A stretch of 64,000 nucleotides of DNA. It comes from Cinclus cinclus (lineage: Eukaryota > Chordata > Aves > Passeriformes > Cinclidae). A program made the translations under genes and the position numbers. The notes beneath the pieces are model-generated. The model was not told the origin of the DNA. It was given only the letters and a program-made list of their open reading frames with translations, and ran no database searches. Every line of letters starts with the position of its first letter. Within the stretch, counting starts at the first letter, position 1. The DNA lies in contig NW_026912121.1 of NCBI RefSeq assembly GCF_963662255.1, positions 248,001-312,000 on the forward strand, read 5' to 3'. This document shows, piece after piece, positions 12,321 to 26,198 of this stretch.

Positions 12321-15300
12321 ATGCATTGTGACAGCACAGGGGTTAAGAGAAGCAAGGAACCATTGTGACCCAATGCAGGCTAACAATCTAAGAATCCCTT
12401 TTGAAACCAGGGGGCGCAAAAGCACCACGGATGAACTCTGACAGCATGGGGACCTATAGAAGCAAGGAACCATTATGACACCATGAAGGCCAAGAATCAA
12501 ATGATTCATTGTAAGACCAAATGGCCTAAAAGGGCTTGGAATGCATTGTGACAGCACAGAGGTTAAGAGAAGCAAGGAACCATTGTGACCCAATGCAGGC
12601 TAACACTCTAATGATCCCTTCTGGCACCAGGGGGTATATAAAGGGCCAGGGATGGATTGTTGCAGCACGGGGACCAATAGAAGCAAGGATCTATTATGCC
12701 ACCATGAAGGCCAAGAATCAAATGGTTCATTGTAAGACCAAGTGGCCTAAAAGGGCTTGGAATGCATTGTGACAGCACAGAGGTTAAGAGAAGCAAGGAA
12801 CCATTGTGACCCTATGCAGGCTAACAATCTAATGATCCCTTGTGGCACCAGGGGGTATAAAAAGGGCCAGGGATGGATTGTTACAGCACGGGGACCAATA
12901 GAATCAAGGATCTATTATGCCACCGTGGAGGCCAAGAATCAAATGATTCATTGTGACATCAAGTGGCCTAAAAGGGCATGGGATGCATTGTGACAGCACA
13001 GGGGTTAAGAGAAGCAAGGATCCATTGTGACCCAATGCAGGCTAATAATCCCAGGATCCCATTTGACACCAGGGGGCGTAAAAGGGCCAGGGATGAGTTG
13101 TGACAGCATGGGGCCCAATAGAAACAAGGAACCATTATGACAGCATGGAGGCCAAGAATCAAATGATTCATTGTGACATCAAGCGGCCTAAAAGGGCATG
13201 GGATGCATTGTGACACCACAGAGGTAAAGAGAAGCAAGGATCCATTGTGACCCAATGCAGGCTAAGAATCTAATGATCCCTTGTGACACCAATGGGCCTT
13301 AAAGGGGCAGGGATGATTTGTGAAAGCATGGGGCCCCAGTAAATCCTGGTACAATTATGCCACCATGGAGGCCAAGAATCAAATGGTTCATTGTGACATC
13401 AAGTGGCCTAAAAGGGCATGGGATGCATTGTGACAGCACAGGTGTTAAGAGAAGCAAGGAACCATTGTGACCCAATGCAGGCTAACAATCTAATGATCCC
13501 TTGTGGCACCAGGGGGTATAAAAAGGGCCAGGGATGGATTGTTACAGCACGGGGACCAATAGAAACAAGGATCTATTATGCCACCGTGGAGGCCAAGAAA
13601 CAAATAATTCATTGTAACATCAAGTGGCCTAAAAGTGCATGGGATGCATTGTGACAGCACAGGGGTTAAGAGAAGCAAGGATCCATTGTGACCCAATGGA
13701 GGCTAACAATCTAATGATCCCTTTTGACACCAATGGGCCTAAAAGGGGCAGGGATGTATTGTGAAAGCATGGGGCCCAATTAAAACCTGGTACAATTACG
13801 CCATCATGGAGGCCAAGAATCAAATGATTCATTGCGACATTAAGTGGCCTAAAAGGGCATGGGATGCATTGTGACAGCACAGGGGTTAAGAGAAGCAAGG
13901 AACCATTGTGACCCTATGCAGGCTAACAATCTAATGATCCCTTGTGACAACAAAGGGCCTAAAAGGGCCAGGGATGGATTGTTACAGCACAGGGACCAAT
14001 AGAAGCAAGGATCTATTATGCCACCATGGAGGCCAAGAATCAAATAATTCATTGTGACATCAAGTGGCCTAAAAGGGCATGGGATGCATTGTGACACCAC
14101 AGAGGTAAAGAGAAGCAAGGATCCATTGTGACCCAAGGCAGGCTAACAATCTAATGATCCCTTTTGACACCAATGGGCCTAAAAGGTCAGGGATGTATTG
14201 TGAAAGCATGGGGCCCAATTAAAACCTGGTACAATTTACGCCACCATCGAGGCCAAGAATCAAATGATTCATTGTGACATCAAGTGGCCTAAAAGGGCAT
14301 GGGATGCATTGTGACACCACAGGGGTTAAGAGAAACAAGGCACCATTGTAACCCAATGCAGGCAAACAATCTAAGAATCCCTTTTGACACCAGGGGGCGC
14401 AAAAGGACCACGGATGAACTCTGACAGCATGGGGACCTATAGAAGCAAGGAACCATTATGACACCATGAAGGCCAAGAATCAAATGGTTCATTGTGACAT
14501 CAAGTGGCCTAAAAGGGCTTGGAATGCATTGTGACAGCACAGAGGTAAAGAGAAGCAAGGAACCATTGTGACCCAATGCAGGCTAACAATCTAATGATCC
14601 CTTGTGGCGCCAGGGGGTATAAAAAGGGCCAGGGATGGATTCTTACAGCACGGGGACCAATAGAAGCAAGGATCTATTATGCCACCATGGAGGCCAAGAA
14701 TCAAATGATTCATTGTGACATCAAGTGGCCTAAAAGGGCATGGGATGCATTGTGACACCACAGGGGTTAAGAGAAGCAAGGAACCATTGTGACCCAATGC
14801 AGGCTAACAATCTAATGATCCCTTGTGACACCAATGGGCCTAAAAGGGCCAGGGATGTATTGTTACAGCACGGGGACCAATAGAAGCAAGGATCTATTAT
14901 GCCACGATGGAGGCCAAGAATCAAGTGATTCATTGTGACATCAAGTGGCCTAAAAGGGCATGGGATGCATTGTGACACCACAGGGGTTAAGAGATGCAAG
15001 GAACCATTGTGACCCAATGCAGGCTAACAATCTCAGAATCCCTTTTGAAACCAGGGGGCGCAAAAGGACCACGGATGAACTCTGACAGCATGGGGACCTA
15101 TAGAAGCAAGGAACCATTATGACACCATGAAGGCCAAGAATCAAATGGTTCATTGTAAGACCAAGTGGCCTAAAAGGGCTTGGAATGCATTGTGACACCA
15201 CAGAGGTTAAGAGAAGCAAGGAACCATTGTGACCCAATGCAGGCTAACAATCTAATGATCCCTTGTGACACCAGGGGATATAAAAAGGGCCAGGGATGGA

Positions 15301-16946
15301 TTGTTACAGCACGGGGACAAATAGAAGCAAGGATCTATTATGCCACCGTGGAGGCCAAGAATCAAATGATTCATTGTGACATCATGTGGCCTAAAAGGGC
15401 ATGGGATGCATTGTGACAGCACAGGCGTTAAGAGAAGCAAGGATCCATTGTGACCCAATGGAGGCTAACAATCTAATGATCCCTTGTGACACCAATGGGC
15501 CTAAAAGGGGCAGGGATGATTTGTGAAAGCATGGGGCCCCAGTAAAACCTGGTACAATTATGCCACCATGGAGGCCAAGAATCAAATGATTCATTGTGAC
15601 ATCAAGTGGCCTAAAAGGGCATGGGATGCATTGTGACAGCACAGGGGTTAAGAAAAGCAAGGATCCATTGTGACCCAATGGAGGCTAATAATCCCAGGAT
15701 CTCATTTGACACCAGGGGGCGTAAAAGGGCCAGGGATGAATTGTGACAGCATGGGGCCCAATAGAAACAAGGAACCATTATGACACCATGGAGGCCAAGA
15801 ATCAAATGATTCATTGTGACATCTAGTGGCCGAACGGGGCATGGGATGCATTGTGACACCACAGAGGTTAAGAGAAGCAAGGAACCATTGTGACCCAATG
15901 CAGGCTAACAATCTAATGATCCCTTGTGACACCAATGGGCCTAAAAGGGCCAGGGATGAATTGTGAAAGCATGGGGCCCAAGTAAAACCTGGTACAATTA
16001 TGCCACCATGGAGGCCAAGAATCAAATGATTCATTGTGACATCAAGTGGCCTAAAAGGGCATGGGATGCATTGTGACAGCACAGGGGTTAAGAGAAGCAA
16101 GGATCCATTGTGACCCAATGGAGGCTAATAATCCCAGGATCCCATTTGACACCAGGGCGCTTAAAAGGACCAGGGATGAATTTTTACAGCATGGAGCCCA
16201 ATAGAAACAAGGAACCATTATGACACCATGGTGGTCAAGAATCAAATGATTCATTGTGACATCAAGTGGCCTAAAAGGGCATGGGATGCATTGTGACACC
16301 ACAGAGGTTAAGAGAAGCAAGGAACCATTGTGACCCAATGCAGGCTAACAATCTAATGATCCCTTGTGACACCAATGGGCCTTAAAGGGGCAGGGATGAT
16401 TTGTGAAAGCATGGGGCCCCAGTAAATCCTGGTACAATTATGCCACCATGGAGGCCAAGAATCAAATGATTCATTGTGACATCAAGTGGCCTAAAAGGGC
16501 ATGGGATGCATTGTGACAGCACAGGTGTTAAGAGAAGCAAGGAACCATTGTGACCCAATGCAGGCTAACAATCTAATGATCCCTTGTGGCACCAGGGGGT
16601 ATAAAAAGGGCCAGGGATGGATTGTTACAGCACGGGGACCAATAGAAGCAAGGATCTATTATGCCACCGTGGAGGCCAAGAAACAAATAATTCATTGTGA
16701 CATCAAGTGGCCTAAAAGTGCATGGGATGCATTGTGACAGCACAGGGGTTAAGAGAAGCAAGGATCCATTGTGACCCAATGGAGGCTAACAATCTAATGA
16801 TCCCTTTTGACAGCAATGGGCCTAAAAGGGGCAGGGATGTATTGTGAAAGCATGGGGCCCAATTAAAACCTGGTACAATTACGCCATCATGGAGGCAAAG
16901 AATCAAATAATTCATTGCGACATTAAGTGGCCTAAAAGGGCATGGG
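12321..16946 (+). repeat. HOR A copy 2 (21-mer, 4,626 bp)
   Basis: The same 21-monomer order as the copy before it, with only scattered substitutions. With copy 1 it shares a class c monomer reading CCAATGCAGGCTAATAATC (near 13,033), where copies 3 and 4 read CCAATGGAGG. From about 15,830 it already carries the variants CGAACGGGGC and GGGCGCTTAAAAGGACC, which recur in copy 3 (20,459 and 20,783) but not at the matching places in copy 1 or copy 4. Confidence 0.92.
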
Positions 16947-19900
16947 ATGCATTGTGACAGCACAGGGGTTAAGAGAAGCAAGGAACCATTGTGACCCAAT
17001 GCAGGCTAACAATCTAAGAATCCCTTTTGAAACCAGGGGGCGCAAAAGCACCACGGATGAACTCTGACAGCATGGGGACCTATAGAAGCAAGGAACCATT
17101 ATGACACCATGAAGGCCAAGAATCAAATGATTCATTGTAAGACCAAATGGCCTAAAAGGGCTTGGAATGCATTGTGACAGCACAGAGGTTAAGAGAAGCA
17201 AGGAACCATTGTGACCCAATGCAGGCTAACACTCTAATGATCCCTTCTGGCACCAGGGGGTATATAAAGGGCCAGGGATGGATTGTTGCAGCACGGGGAC
17301 CAATAGAAGCAAGGATCTATTATGCCACCATGAAGGCCAAGAATCAAATGGTTCATTGTAAGACCAAGTGGCCTAAAAGGGCTTGGAATGCATTGTGACA
17401 GCACAGAGGTTAAGAGAAGCAAGGAACCATTGTGACCCTATGCAGGCTAACAATCTAATGATCCCTTGTGGCACCAGGGGGTATAAAAAGGGCCAGGGAT
17501 GGATTGTTACAGCACGGGGACCAATAGAATCAAGGATCTATTATGCCACCGTGGAGGCCAAGAATCAAATGATTCATTGTGACATCAAGTGGCCTAAAAG
17601 GGCATGGGATGCATTGTGACAGCACAGGGGTTAAGAGAAGCAAGGATCCATTGTGACCCAATGGAGGCTAATAATCCCAGGATCCCATTTGACACCAGGG
17701 GGCGTAAAAGGGCCAGGGATGAGTTGTGACAGCATGGGGCCCAATAGAAACAAGGAACCATTATGACAGCATGGAGGCCAAGAATCAAATGATTCATTGT
17801 GACATCAAGCGGCCTAAAAGGGCATGGGATGCATTGTGACACCACAGAGGTAAAGAGAAGCAAGGATCCATTGTGACCCAATGCAGGCTAAGAATCTAAT
17901 GATCCCTTGTGACACCAATGGGCCTTAAAGGGGCAGGGATGATTTGTGAAAGCATGGGGCCCCAGTAAATCCTGGTACAATTATGCCACCATGGAGGCCA
18001 AGAATCAAATGGTTCATTGTGACATCAAGTGGCCTAAAAGGGCATGGGATGCATTGTGACAGCACAGGTGTTAAGAGAAGCAAGGAACCATTGTGACCCA
18101 ATGCAGGCTAACAATCTAATGATCCCTTGTGGCACCAGGGGGTATAAAAAGGGCCAGGGATGGATTGTTACAGCACGGGGACCAATAGAAACAAGGATCT
18201 ATTATGCCACCGTGGAGGCCAAGAAACAAATAATTCATTGTAACATCAAGTGGCCTAAAAGTGCATGGGATGCATTGTGACAGCACAGGGGTTAAGAGAA
18301 GCAAGGATCCATTGTGACCCAATGGAGGCTAACAATCTAATGATCCCTTTTGACACCAATGGGCCTAAAAGGGGCAGGGATGTATTGTGAAAGCATGGGG
18401 CCCAATTAAAACCTGGTACAATTACGCCATCATGGAGGCCAAGAATCAAATGATTCATTGCGACATTAAGTGGCCTAAAAGGGCATGGGATGCATTGTGA
18501 CAGCACAGGGGTTAAGAGAAGCAAGGAACCATTGTGACCCTATGCAGGCTAACAATCTAATGATCCCTTGTGACAACAAAGGGCCTAAAAGGGCCAGGGA
18601 TGGATTGTTACAGCACAGGGACCAATAGAAGCAAGGATCTATTATGCCACCATGGAGGCCAAGAATCAAATAATTCATTGTGACATCAAGTGGCCTAAAA
18701 GGGCATGGGATGCATTGTGACACCACAGAGGTAAAGAGAAGCAAGGATCCATTGTGACCCAAGGCAGGCTAACAATCTAATGATCCCTTTTGACACCAAT
18801 GGGCCTAAAAGGTCAGGGATGTATTGTGAAAGCATGGGGCCCAATTAAAACCTGGTACAATTTACGCCACCATCGAGGCCAAGAATCAAATGATTCATTG
18901 TGACATCAAGTGGCCTAAAAGGGCATGGGATGCATTGTGACACCACAGGGGTTAAGAGAAACAAGGCACCATTGTAACCCAATGCAGGCAAACAATCTAA
19001 GAATCCCTTTTGACACCAGGGGGCGCAAAAGGACCACGGATGAACTCTGACAGCATGGGGACCTATAGAAGCAAGGAACCATTATGACACCATGAAGGCC
19101 AAGAATCAAATGGTTCATTGTGACATCAAGTGGCCTAAAAGGGCTTGGAATGCATTGTGACAGCACAGAGGTAAAGAGAAGCAAGGAACCATTGTGACCC
19201 AATGCAGGCTAACAATCTAATGATCCCTTGTGGCGCCAGGGGGTATAAAAAGGGCCAGGGATGGATTCTTACAGCACGGGGACCAATAGAAGCAAGGATC
19301 TATTATGCCACCATGGAGGCCAAGAATCAAATGATTCATTGTGACATCAAGTGGCCTAAAAGGGCATGGGATGCATTGTGACACCACAGGGGTTAAGAGA
19401 AGCAAGGAACCATTGTGACCCAATGCAGGCTAACAATCTAATGATCCCTTGTGACACCAATGGGCCTAAAAGGGCCAGGGATGTATTGTTACAGCACGGG
19501 GACCAATAGAAGCAAGGATCTATTATGCCACGATGGAGGCCAAGAATCAAGTGATTCATTGTGACATCAAGTGGCCTAAAAGGGCATGGGATGCATTGTG
19601 ACACCACAGGGGTTAAGAGATGCAAGGAACCATTGTGACCCAATGCAGGCTAACAATCTCAGAATCCCTTTTGAAACCAGGGGGCGCAAAAGGACCACGG
19701 ATGAACTCTGACAGCATGGGGACCTATAGAAGCAAGGAACCATTATGACACCATGAAGGCCAAGAATCAAATGGTTCATTGTAAGACCAAGTGGCCTAAA
19801 AGGGCTTGGAATGCATTGTGACACCACAGAGGTTAAGAGAAGCAAGGAACCATTGTGACCCAATGCAGGCTAACAATCTAATGATCCCTTGTGACACCAG

Positions 19901-21572
19901 GGGATATAAAAAGGGCCAGGGATGGATTGTTACAGCACGGGGACAAATAGAAGCAAGGATCTATTATGCCACCGTGGAGGCCAAGAATCAAATGATTCAT
20001 TGTGACATCATGTGGCCTAAAAGGGCATGGGATGCATTGTGACAGCACAGGCGTTAAGAGAAGCAAGGATCCATTGTGACCCAATGGAGGCTAACAATCT
20101 AATGATCCCTTGTGACACCAATGGGCCTAAAAGGGGCAGGGATGATTTGTGAAAGCATGGGGCCCCAGTAAAACCTGGTACAATTATGCCACCATGGAGG
20201 CCAAGAATCAAATGATTCATTGTGACATCAAGTGGCCTAAAAGGGCATGGGATGCATTGTGACAGCACAGGGGTTAAGAAAAGCAAGGATCCATTGTGAC
20301 CCAATGGAGGCTAATAATCCCAGGATCTCATTTGACACCAGGGGGCGTAAAAGGGCCAGGGATGAATTGTGACAGCATGGGGCCCAATAGAAACAAGGAA
20401 CCATTATGACACCATGGAGGCCAAGAATCAAATGATTCATTGTGACATCTAGTGGCCGAACGGGGCATGGGATGCATTGTGACACCACAGAGGTTAAGAG
20501 AAGCAAGGAACCATTGTGACCCAATGCAGGCTAACAATCTAATGATCCCTTGTGACACCAATGGGCCTAAAAGGGCCAGGGATGAATTGTGAAAGCATGG
20601 GGCCCAAGTAAAACCTGGTACAATTATGCCACCATGGAGGCCAAGAATCAAATGATTCATTGTGACATCAAGTGGCCTAAAAGGGCATGGGATGCATTGT
20701 GACAGCACAGGGGTTAAGAGAAGCAAGGATCCATTGTGACCCAATGGAGGCTAATAATCCCAGGATCCCATTTGACACCAGGGCGCTTAAAAGGACCAGG
20801 GATGAATTTTTACAGCATGGAGCCCAATAGAAACAAGGAACCATTATGACACCATGGTGGTCAAGAATCAAATGATTCATTGTGACATCAAGTGGCCTAA
20901 AAGGGCATGGGATGCATTGTGACACCACAGAGGTTAAGAGAAGCAAGGAACCATTGTGACCCAATGCAGGCTAACAATCTAATGATCCCTTGTGACACCA
21001 ATGGGCCTTAAAGGGGCAGGGATGATTTGTGAAAGCATGGGGCCCCAGTAAATCCTGGTACAATTATGCCACCATGGAGGCCAAGAATCAAATGATTCAT
21101 TGTGACATCAAGTGGCCTAAAAGGGCATGGGATGCATTGTGACAGCACAGGTGTTAAGAGAAGCAAGGAACCATTGTGACCCAATGCAGGCTAACAATCT
21201 AATGATCCCTTGTGGCACCAGGGGGTATAAAAAGGGCCAGGGATGGATTGTTACAGCACGGGGACCAATAGAAGCAAGGATCTATTATGCCACCGTGGAG
21301 GCCAAGAAACAAATAATTCATTGTGACATCAAGTGGCCTAAAAGTGCATGGGATGCATTGTGACAGCACAGGGGTTAAGAGAAGCAAGGATCCATTGTGA
21401 CCCAATGGAGGCTAACAATCTAATGATCCCTTTTGACACCAATGGGCCTAAAAGGGGCAGGGATGTATTGTGAAAGCATGGGGCCCAATTAAAACCTGGT
21501 ACAATTACGCCATCATGGAGGCAAAGAATCAAATAATTCATTGCGACATTAAGTGGCCTAAAAGGGCATGGG
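16947..21572 (+). repeat. HOR A copy 3 (21-mer, 4,626 bp)
   Basis: Same order and length. The interval from about 15,626 to 18,890 and the one from about 20,252 to 23,516 look almost identical. I noticed one difference, GACAGCAATGGG near 16,811 against GACACCAATGGG near 21,437. This marks the step between copies 2/3 and 3/4 as the latest HOR A duplication in view. Confidence 0.92.
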
Positions 21573-24500
21573 ATGCATTGTGACAGCACAGGGGTTAAGA
21601 GAAGCAAGGAACCATTGTGACCCAATGCAGGCTAACAATCTAAGAATCCCTTTTGAAACCAGGGGGCGCAAAAGCACCACGGATGAACTCTGACAGCATG
21701 GGGACCTATAGAAGCAAGGAACCATTATGACACCATGAAGGCCAAGAATCAAATGATTCATTGTAAGACCAAATGGCCTAAAAGGGCTTGGAATGCATTG
21801 TGACAGCACAGAGGTTAAGAGAAGCAAGGAACCATTGTGACCCAATGCAGGCTAACACTCTAATGATCCCTTCTGGCACCAGGGGGTATATAAAGGGCCA
21901 GGGATGGATTGTTGCAGCACGGGGACCAATAGAAGCAAGGATCTATTATGCCACCATGAAGGCCAAGAATCAAATGGTTCATTGTAAGACCAAGTGGCCT
22001 AAAAGGGCTTGGAATGCATTGTGACAGCACAGAGGTTAAGAGAAGCAAGGAACCATTGTGACCCTATGCAGGCTAACAATCTAATGATCCCTTGTGGCAC
22101 CAGGGGGTATAAAAAGGGCCAGGGATGGATTGTTACAGCACGGGGACCAATAGAATCAAGGATCTATTATGCCACCGTGGAGGCCAAGAATCAAATGATT
22201 CATTGTGACATCAAGTGGCCTAAAAGGGCATGGGATGCATTGTGACAGCACAGGGGTTAAGAGAAGCAAGGATCCATTGTGACCCAATGGAGGCTAATAA
22301 TCCCAGGATCCCATTTGACACCAGGGGGCGTAAAAGGGCCAGGGATGAGTTGTGACAGCATGGGGCCCAATAGAAACAAGGAACCATTATGACAGCATGG
22401 AGGCCAAGAATCAAATGATTCATTGTGACATCAAGCGGCCTAAAAGGGCATGGGATGCATTGTGACACCACAGAGGTAAAGAGAAGCAAGGATCCATTGT
22501 GACCCAATGCAGGCTAAGAATCTAATGATCCCTTGTGACACCAATGGGCCTTAAAGGGGCAGGGATGATTTGTGAAAGCATGGGGCCCCAGTAAATCCTG
22601 GTACAATTATGCCACCATGGAGGCCAAGAATCAAATGGTTCATTGTGACATCAAGTGGCCTAAAAGGGCATGGGATGCATTGTGACAGCACAGGTGTTAA
22701 GAGAAGCAAGGAACCATTGTGACCCAATGCAGGCTAACAATCTAATGATCCCTTGTGGCACCAGGGGGTATAAAAAGGGCCAGGGATGGATTGTTACAGC
22801 ACGGGGACCAATAGAAACAAGGATCTATTATGCCACCGTGGAGGCCAAGAAACAAATAATTCATTGTAACATCAAGTGGCCTAAAAGTGCATGGGATGCA
22901 TTGTGACAGCACAGGGGTTAAGAGAAGCAAGGATCCATTGTGACCCAATGGAGGCTAACAATCTAATGATCCCTTTTGACACCAATGGGCCTAAAAGGGG
23001 CAGGGATGTATTGTGAAAGCATGGGGCCCAATTAAAACCTGGTACAATTACGCCATCATGGAGGCCAAGAATCAAATGATTCATTGCGACATTAAGTGGC
23101 CTAAAAGGGCATGGGATGCATTGTGACAGCACAGGGGTTAAGAGAAGCAAGGAACCATTGTGACCCTATGCAGGCTAACAATCTAATGATCCCTTGTGAC
23201 AACAAAGGGCCTAAAAGGGCCAGGGATGGATTGTTACAGCACAGGGACCAATAGAAGCAAGGATCTATTATGCCACCATGGAGGCCAAGAATCAAATAAT
23301 TCATTGTGACATCAAGTGGCCTAAAAGGGCATGGGATGCATTGTGACACCACAGAGGTAAAGAGAAGCAAGGATCCATTGTGACCCAAGGCAGGCTAACA
23401 ATCTAATGATCCCTTTTGACACCAATGGGCCTAAAAGGTCAGGGATGTATTGTGAAAGCATGGGGCCCAATTAAAACCTGGTACAATTTACGCCACCATC
23501 GAGGCCAAGAATCAAATGATTCATTGCGACATTAAGTGGCCTAAAAGGGCATGGGATGCATTGTGACAGCACAGGGGTTAAGAGAAGCAAGGCACCATTG
23601 TAACCCAATGCAGGCAAACAATCTAAGAATCCCTTTTGACACCAGGGGGCGCAAAAGGACCACGGATGAACTCTGACAGCATGGGGACCTATAGAAGCAA
23701 GGAACCATTATGACACCATGAAGGCCAAGAATCAAATGGTTCATTGTGACATCAAGTGGCCTAAAAGGGCTTGGAATGCATTGTGACAGCACAGAGGTAA
23801 AGAGAAGCAAGGAACCATTGTGACCCAATGCAGTCTAACAATCTAATGATCCCTTGTGGCGCCAGGGGGTATAAAAAGGGCCAGGGATGGATTCTTACAG
23901 CACGGGGACCAATAGAAGCAAGGATCTATTATGCCACCATGGAGGCCAAGAATCAAATGATTCATTGTGACATCAAGTGGCCTAAAAGGGCATGGGATGC
24001 ATTGTGACACCACAGGGGTTAAGAGAAGCAAGGAACCATTGTGACCCAATGCAGGCTAACAATCTAATGATCCCTTGTGACACCAATGGGCCTAAAAGGG
24101 CCAGGGATGTATTGTTACAGCACGGGGACCAATAGAAACAAGGATCTATTATGCCACCATGGAGGCCAAGAATCAAATGATTCATTGTGACATCAAGTGG
24201 CCTAAAAGGGCATGGGATGCATTGTGACAGCACAGGGGTTAAGAGATGCAAGGAACCATTGTGACCCAATGCAGGCTAACAATCTCAGAATCCCTTTTGA
24301 AACCAGGGGGCGCAAAAGGACCACGGATGAACTCTGACAGCATGGGGACCTATAGAAGCAAGGAACCATTATGACACCATGAAGGCCAAGAATCAAATGG
24401 TTCATTGTAAGACCAAGTGGCCTAAAAGGGCTTGGAATGCATTGTGACACCACAGAGGTTAAGAGAAGCAAGGAACCATTGTGACCCAATGCAGGCTAAC

Positions 24501-26198
24501 AATCTAATGATCCCTTGTGACACCAGGGGATATAAAAAGGGCCAGGGATGGATTGTTACAGCACGGGGACAAATAGAAGCAAGGATCTATTATGCCACCG
24601 TGGAGGCCAAGAATCAAATGATTCATTGTGACATCATGTGGCCTAAAAGGGCATGGGATGCATTGTGACAGCACAGGCGTTAAGAGAAGCAAGGATCCAT
24701 TGTGACCCAATGGAGGCTAACAATCTAATGATCCCTTGTGACACCAATGGGCCTAAAAGGGGCAGGGATGATTTGTGAAAGCATGGGGCCCCAGTAAAAC
24801 CTGGTACAATTATGCCACCATGGAGGCCAAGAATCAAATGATTCATTGTGACATCAAGTGGCCTAAAAGGGCATGGGATGCATTGTGACAGCACAGGGGT
24901 TAAGAAAAGCAAGGATCCATTGTGACCCAATGGAGGCTAATAATCCCAGGATCTCATTTGACACCAGGGGGCGTAAAAGGGCCAGGGATGAATTGTGACA
25001 GCATGGGGCCCAATAGAAACAAGGAACCATTATGACACCATGGAGGCCAAGAATCAAATGATTCATTGTGACATCTAGTGGCCGAAAGGGGCATGGGATG
25101 CATTGTGACACCACAGAGGTTAAGAGAAGCAAGGAACCATTGTGACCCAATGCAGGCTAACAATCTAATGATCCCTTGTGACACCAATGGGCCTAAAAGG
25201 GCCAGGGATGAATTGTGAAAGCATGGGGCCCAAGTAAAACCTGGTACAATTATGCCACCATGGAGGCCAAGAATCAAATGATTCATTGTGACATCAAGTG
25301 GCCTAAAAGGGCATGGGATGCATTGTGACAGCACAGGGGTTAAGAGAAGCAAGGATCCATTGTGACCCAATGGAGGCTAATAATCCCAGGATCCCATTTG
25401 ACACCAGGGGGCTTAAAAGGGCCAGGGATGAATTTTTACAGCATGGAGCCCAATAGAAACAAGGAACCATTATGACACCATGGTGGTCAAGAATCAAATG
25501 ATTCATTGTGACATCAAGTGGCCTAAAAGGGCATGGGATGCATTGTGACACCACAGAGGTTAAGAGAAGCAAGGAACCATTGTGACCCAATGCAGGCTAA
25601 CAATCTAATGATCCCTTGTGACACCAATGGGCCTTAAAGGGGCAGGGATGATTTGTGAAAGCATGGGGCCCCAGTAAATCCTGGTACAATTATGCCACCG
25701 TGGAGGCCAAGAGTCAAATGATTCATTGTGACATCAAGTGGCCTAAAAGGGCATGGGATGCATTGTGACAGCACAGGTGTTAAGAGAACCAAGGAACCAT
25801 TGTGACCCAATGCAGGCTAACAATCTAATGATCCCTTGTGGCACCAGGGGGTATAAAAAGGGCCAGGGATGGATTGTTACAGCACGGGGACCAATAGAAG
25901 CAAGGATCTATTATGCCACCGTGGAGGCCAAGAAACAAATAATTCATTGTGACATCAAGTGGCCTAAAAGTGCATGGGATGCATTGTGACAGCACAGGGG
26001 TTAAGAGAAGCAAGGATCCATTGTGACCCAATGGAGGCTAACAATCTAATGATCCCTTTTGACAGCAATGGGCCTAAAAGGGGCAGGGATGTATTGTGAA
26101 AGCATGGGGCCCAATTAAAACCTGGTACAATTACGCCATCATGGAGGCAAAGAATCAAATAATTCATTGCGACATTAAGTGGCCTAAAAGGGCATGGG
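21573..26198 (+). repeat. HOR A copy 4 (21-mer, 4,626 bp) with conversion-like patches
   Basis: Same order and length. Two short clusters of differences from copies 2 and 3 stand out: 23,527-23,590 reads TGCGACATTAAG then GACAGCACAGGGG, and 24,137-24,230 has four substitutions. Both sets of variants exist in other monomers of the array. Its final part (from about 24,863) lacks the CGAACGGGGC and GGGCGCTTAAAAGGACC variants of copies 2 and 3 and resembles the end of copy 1 instead. Confidence 0.9.

Noticed and set aside
6375..26198. Assembly artefact as the full explanation of the repeated 4,626-bp blocks
   Set aside because: The copies carry distinct variants in a mosaic pattern (copy 1 against 2/3 against 4), and lengths differ by explainable single bases, which a simple duplicated contig would not show. 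It remains possible that copy number is wrong; read depth would decide.
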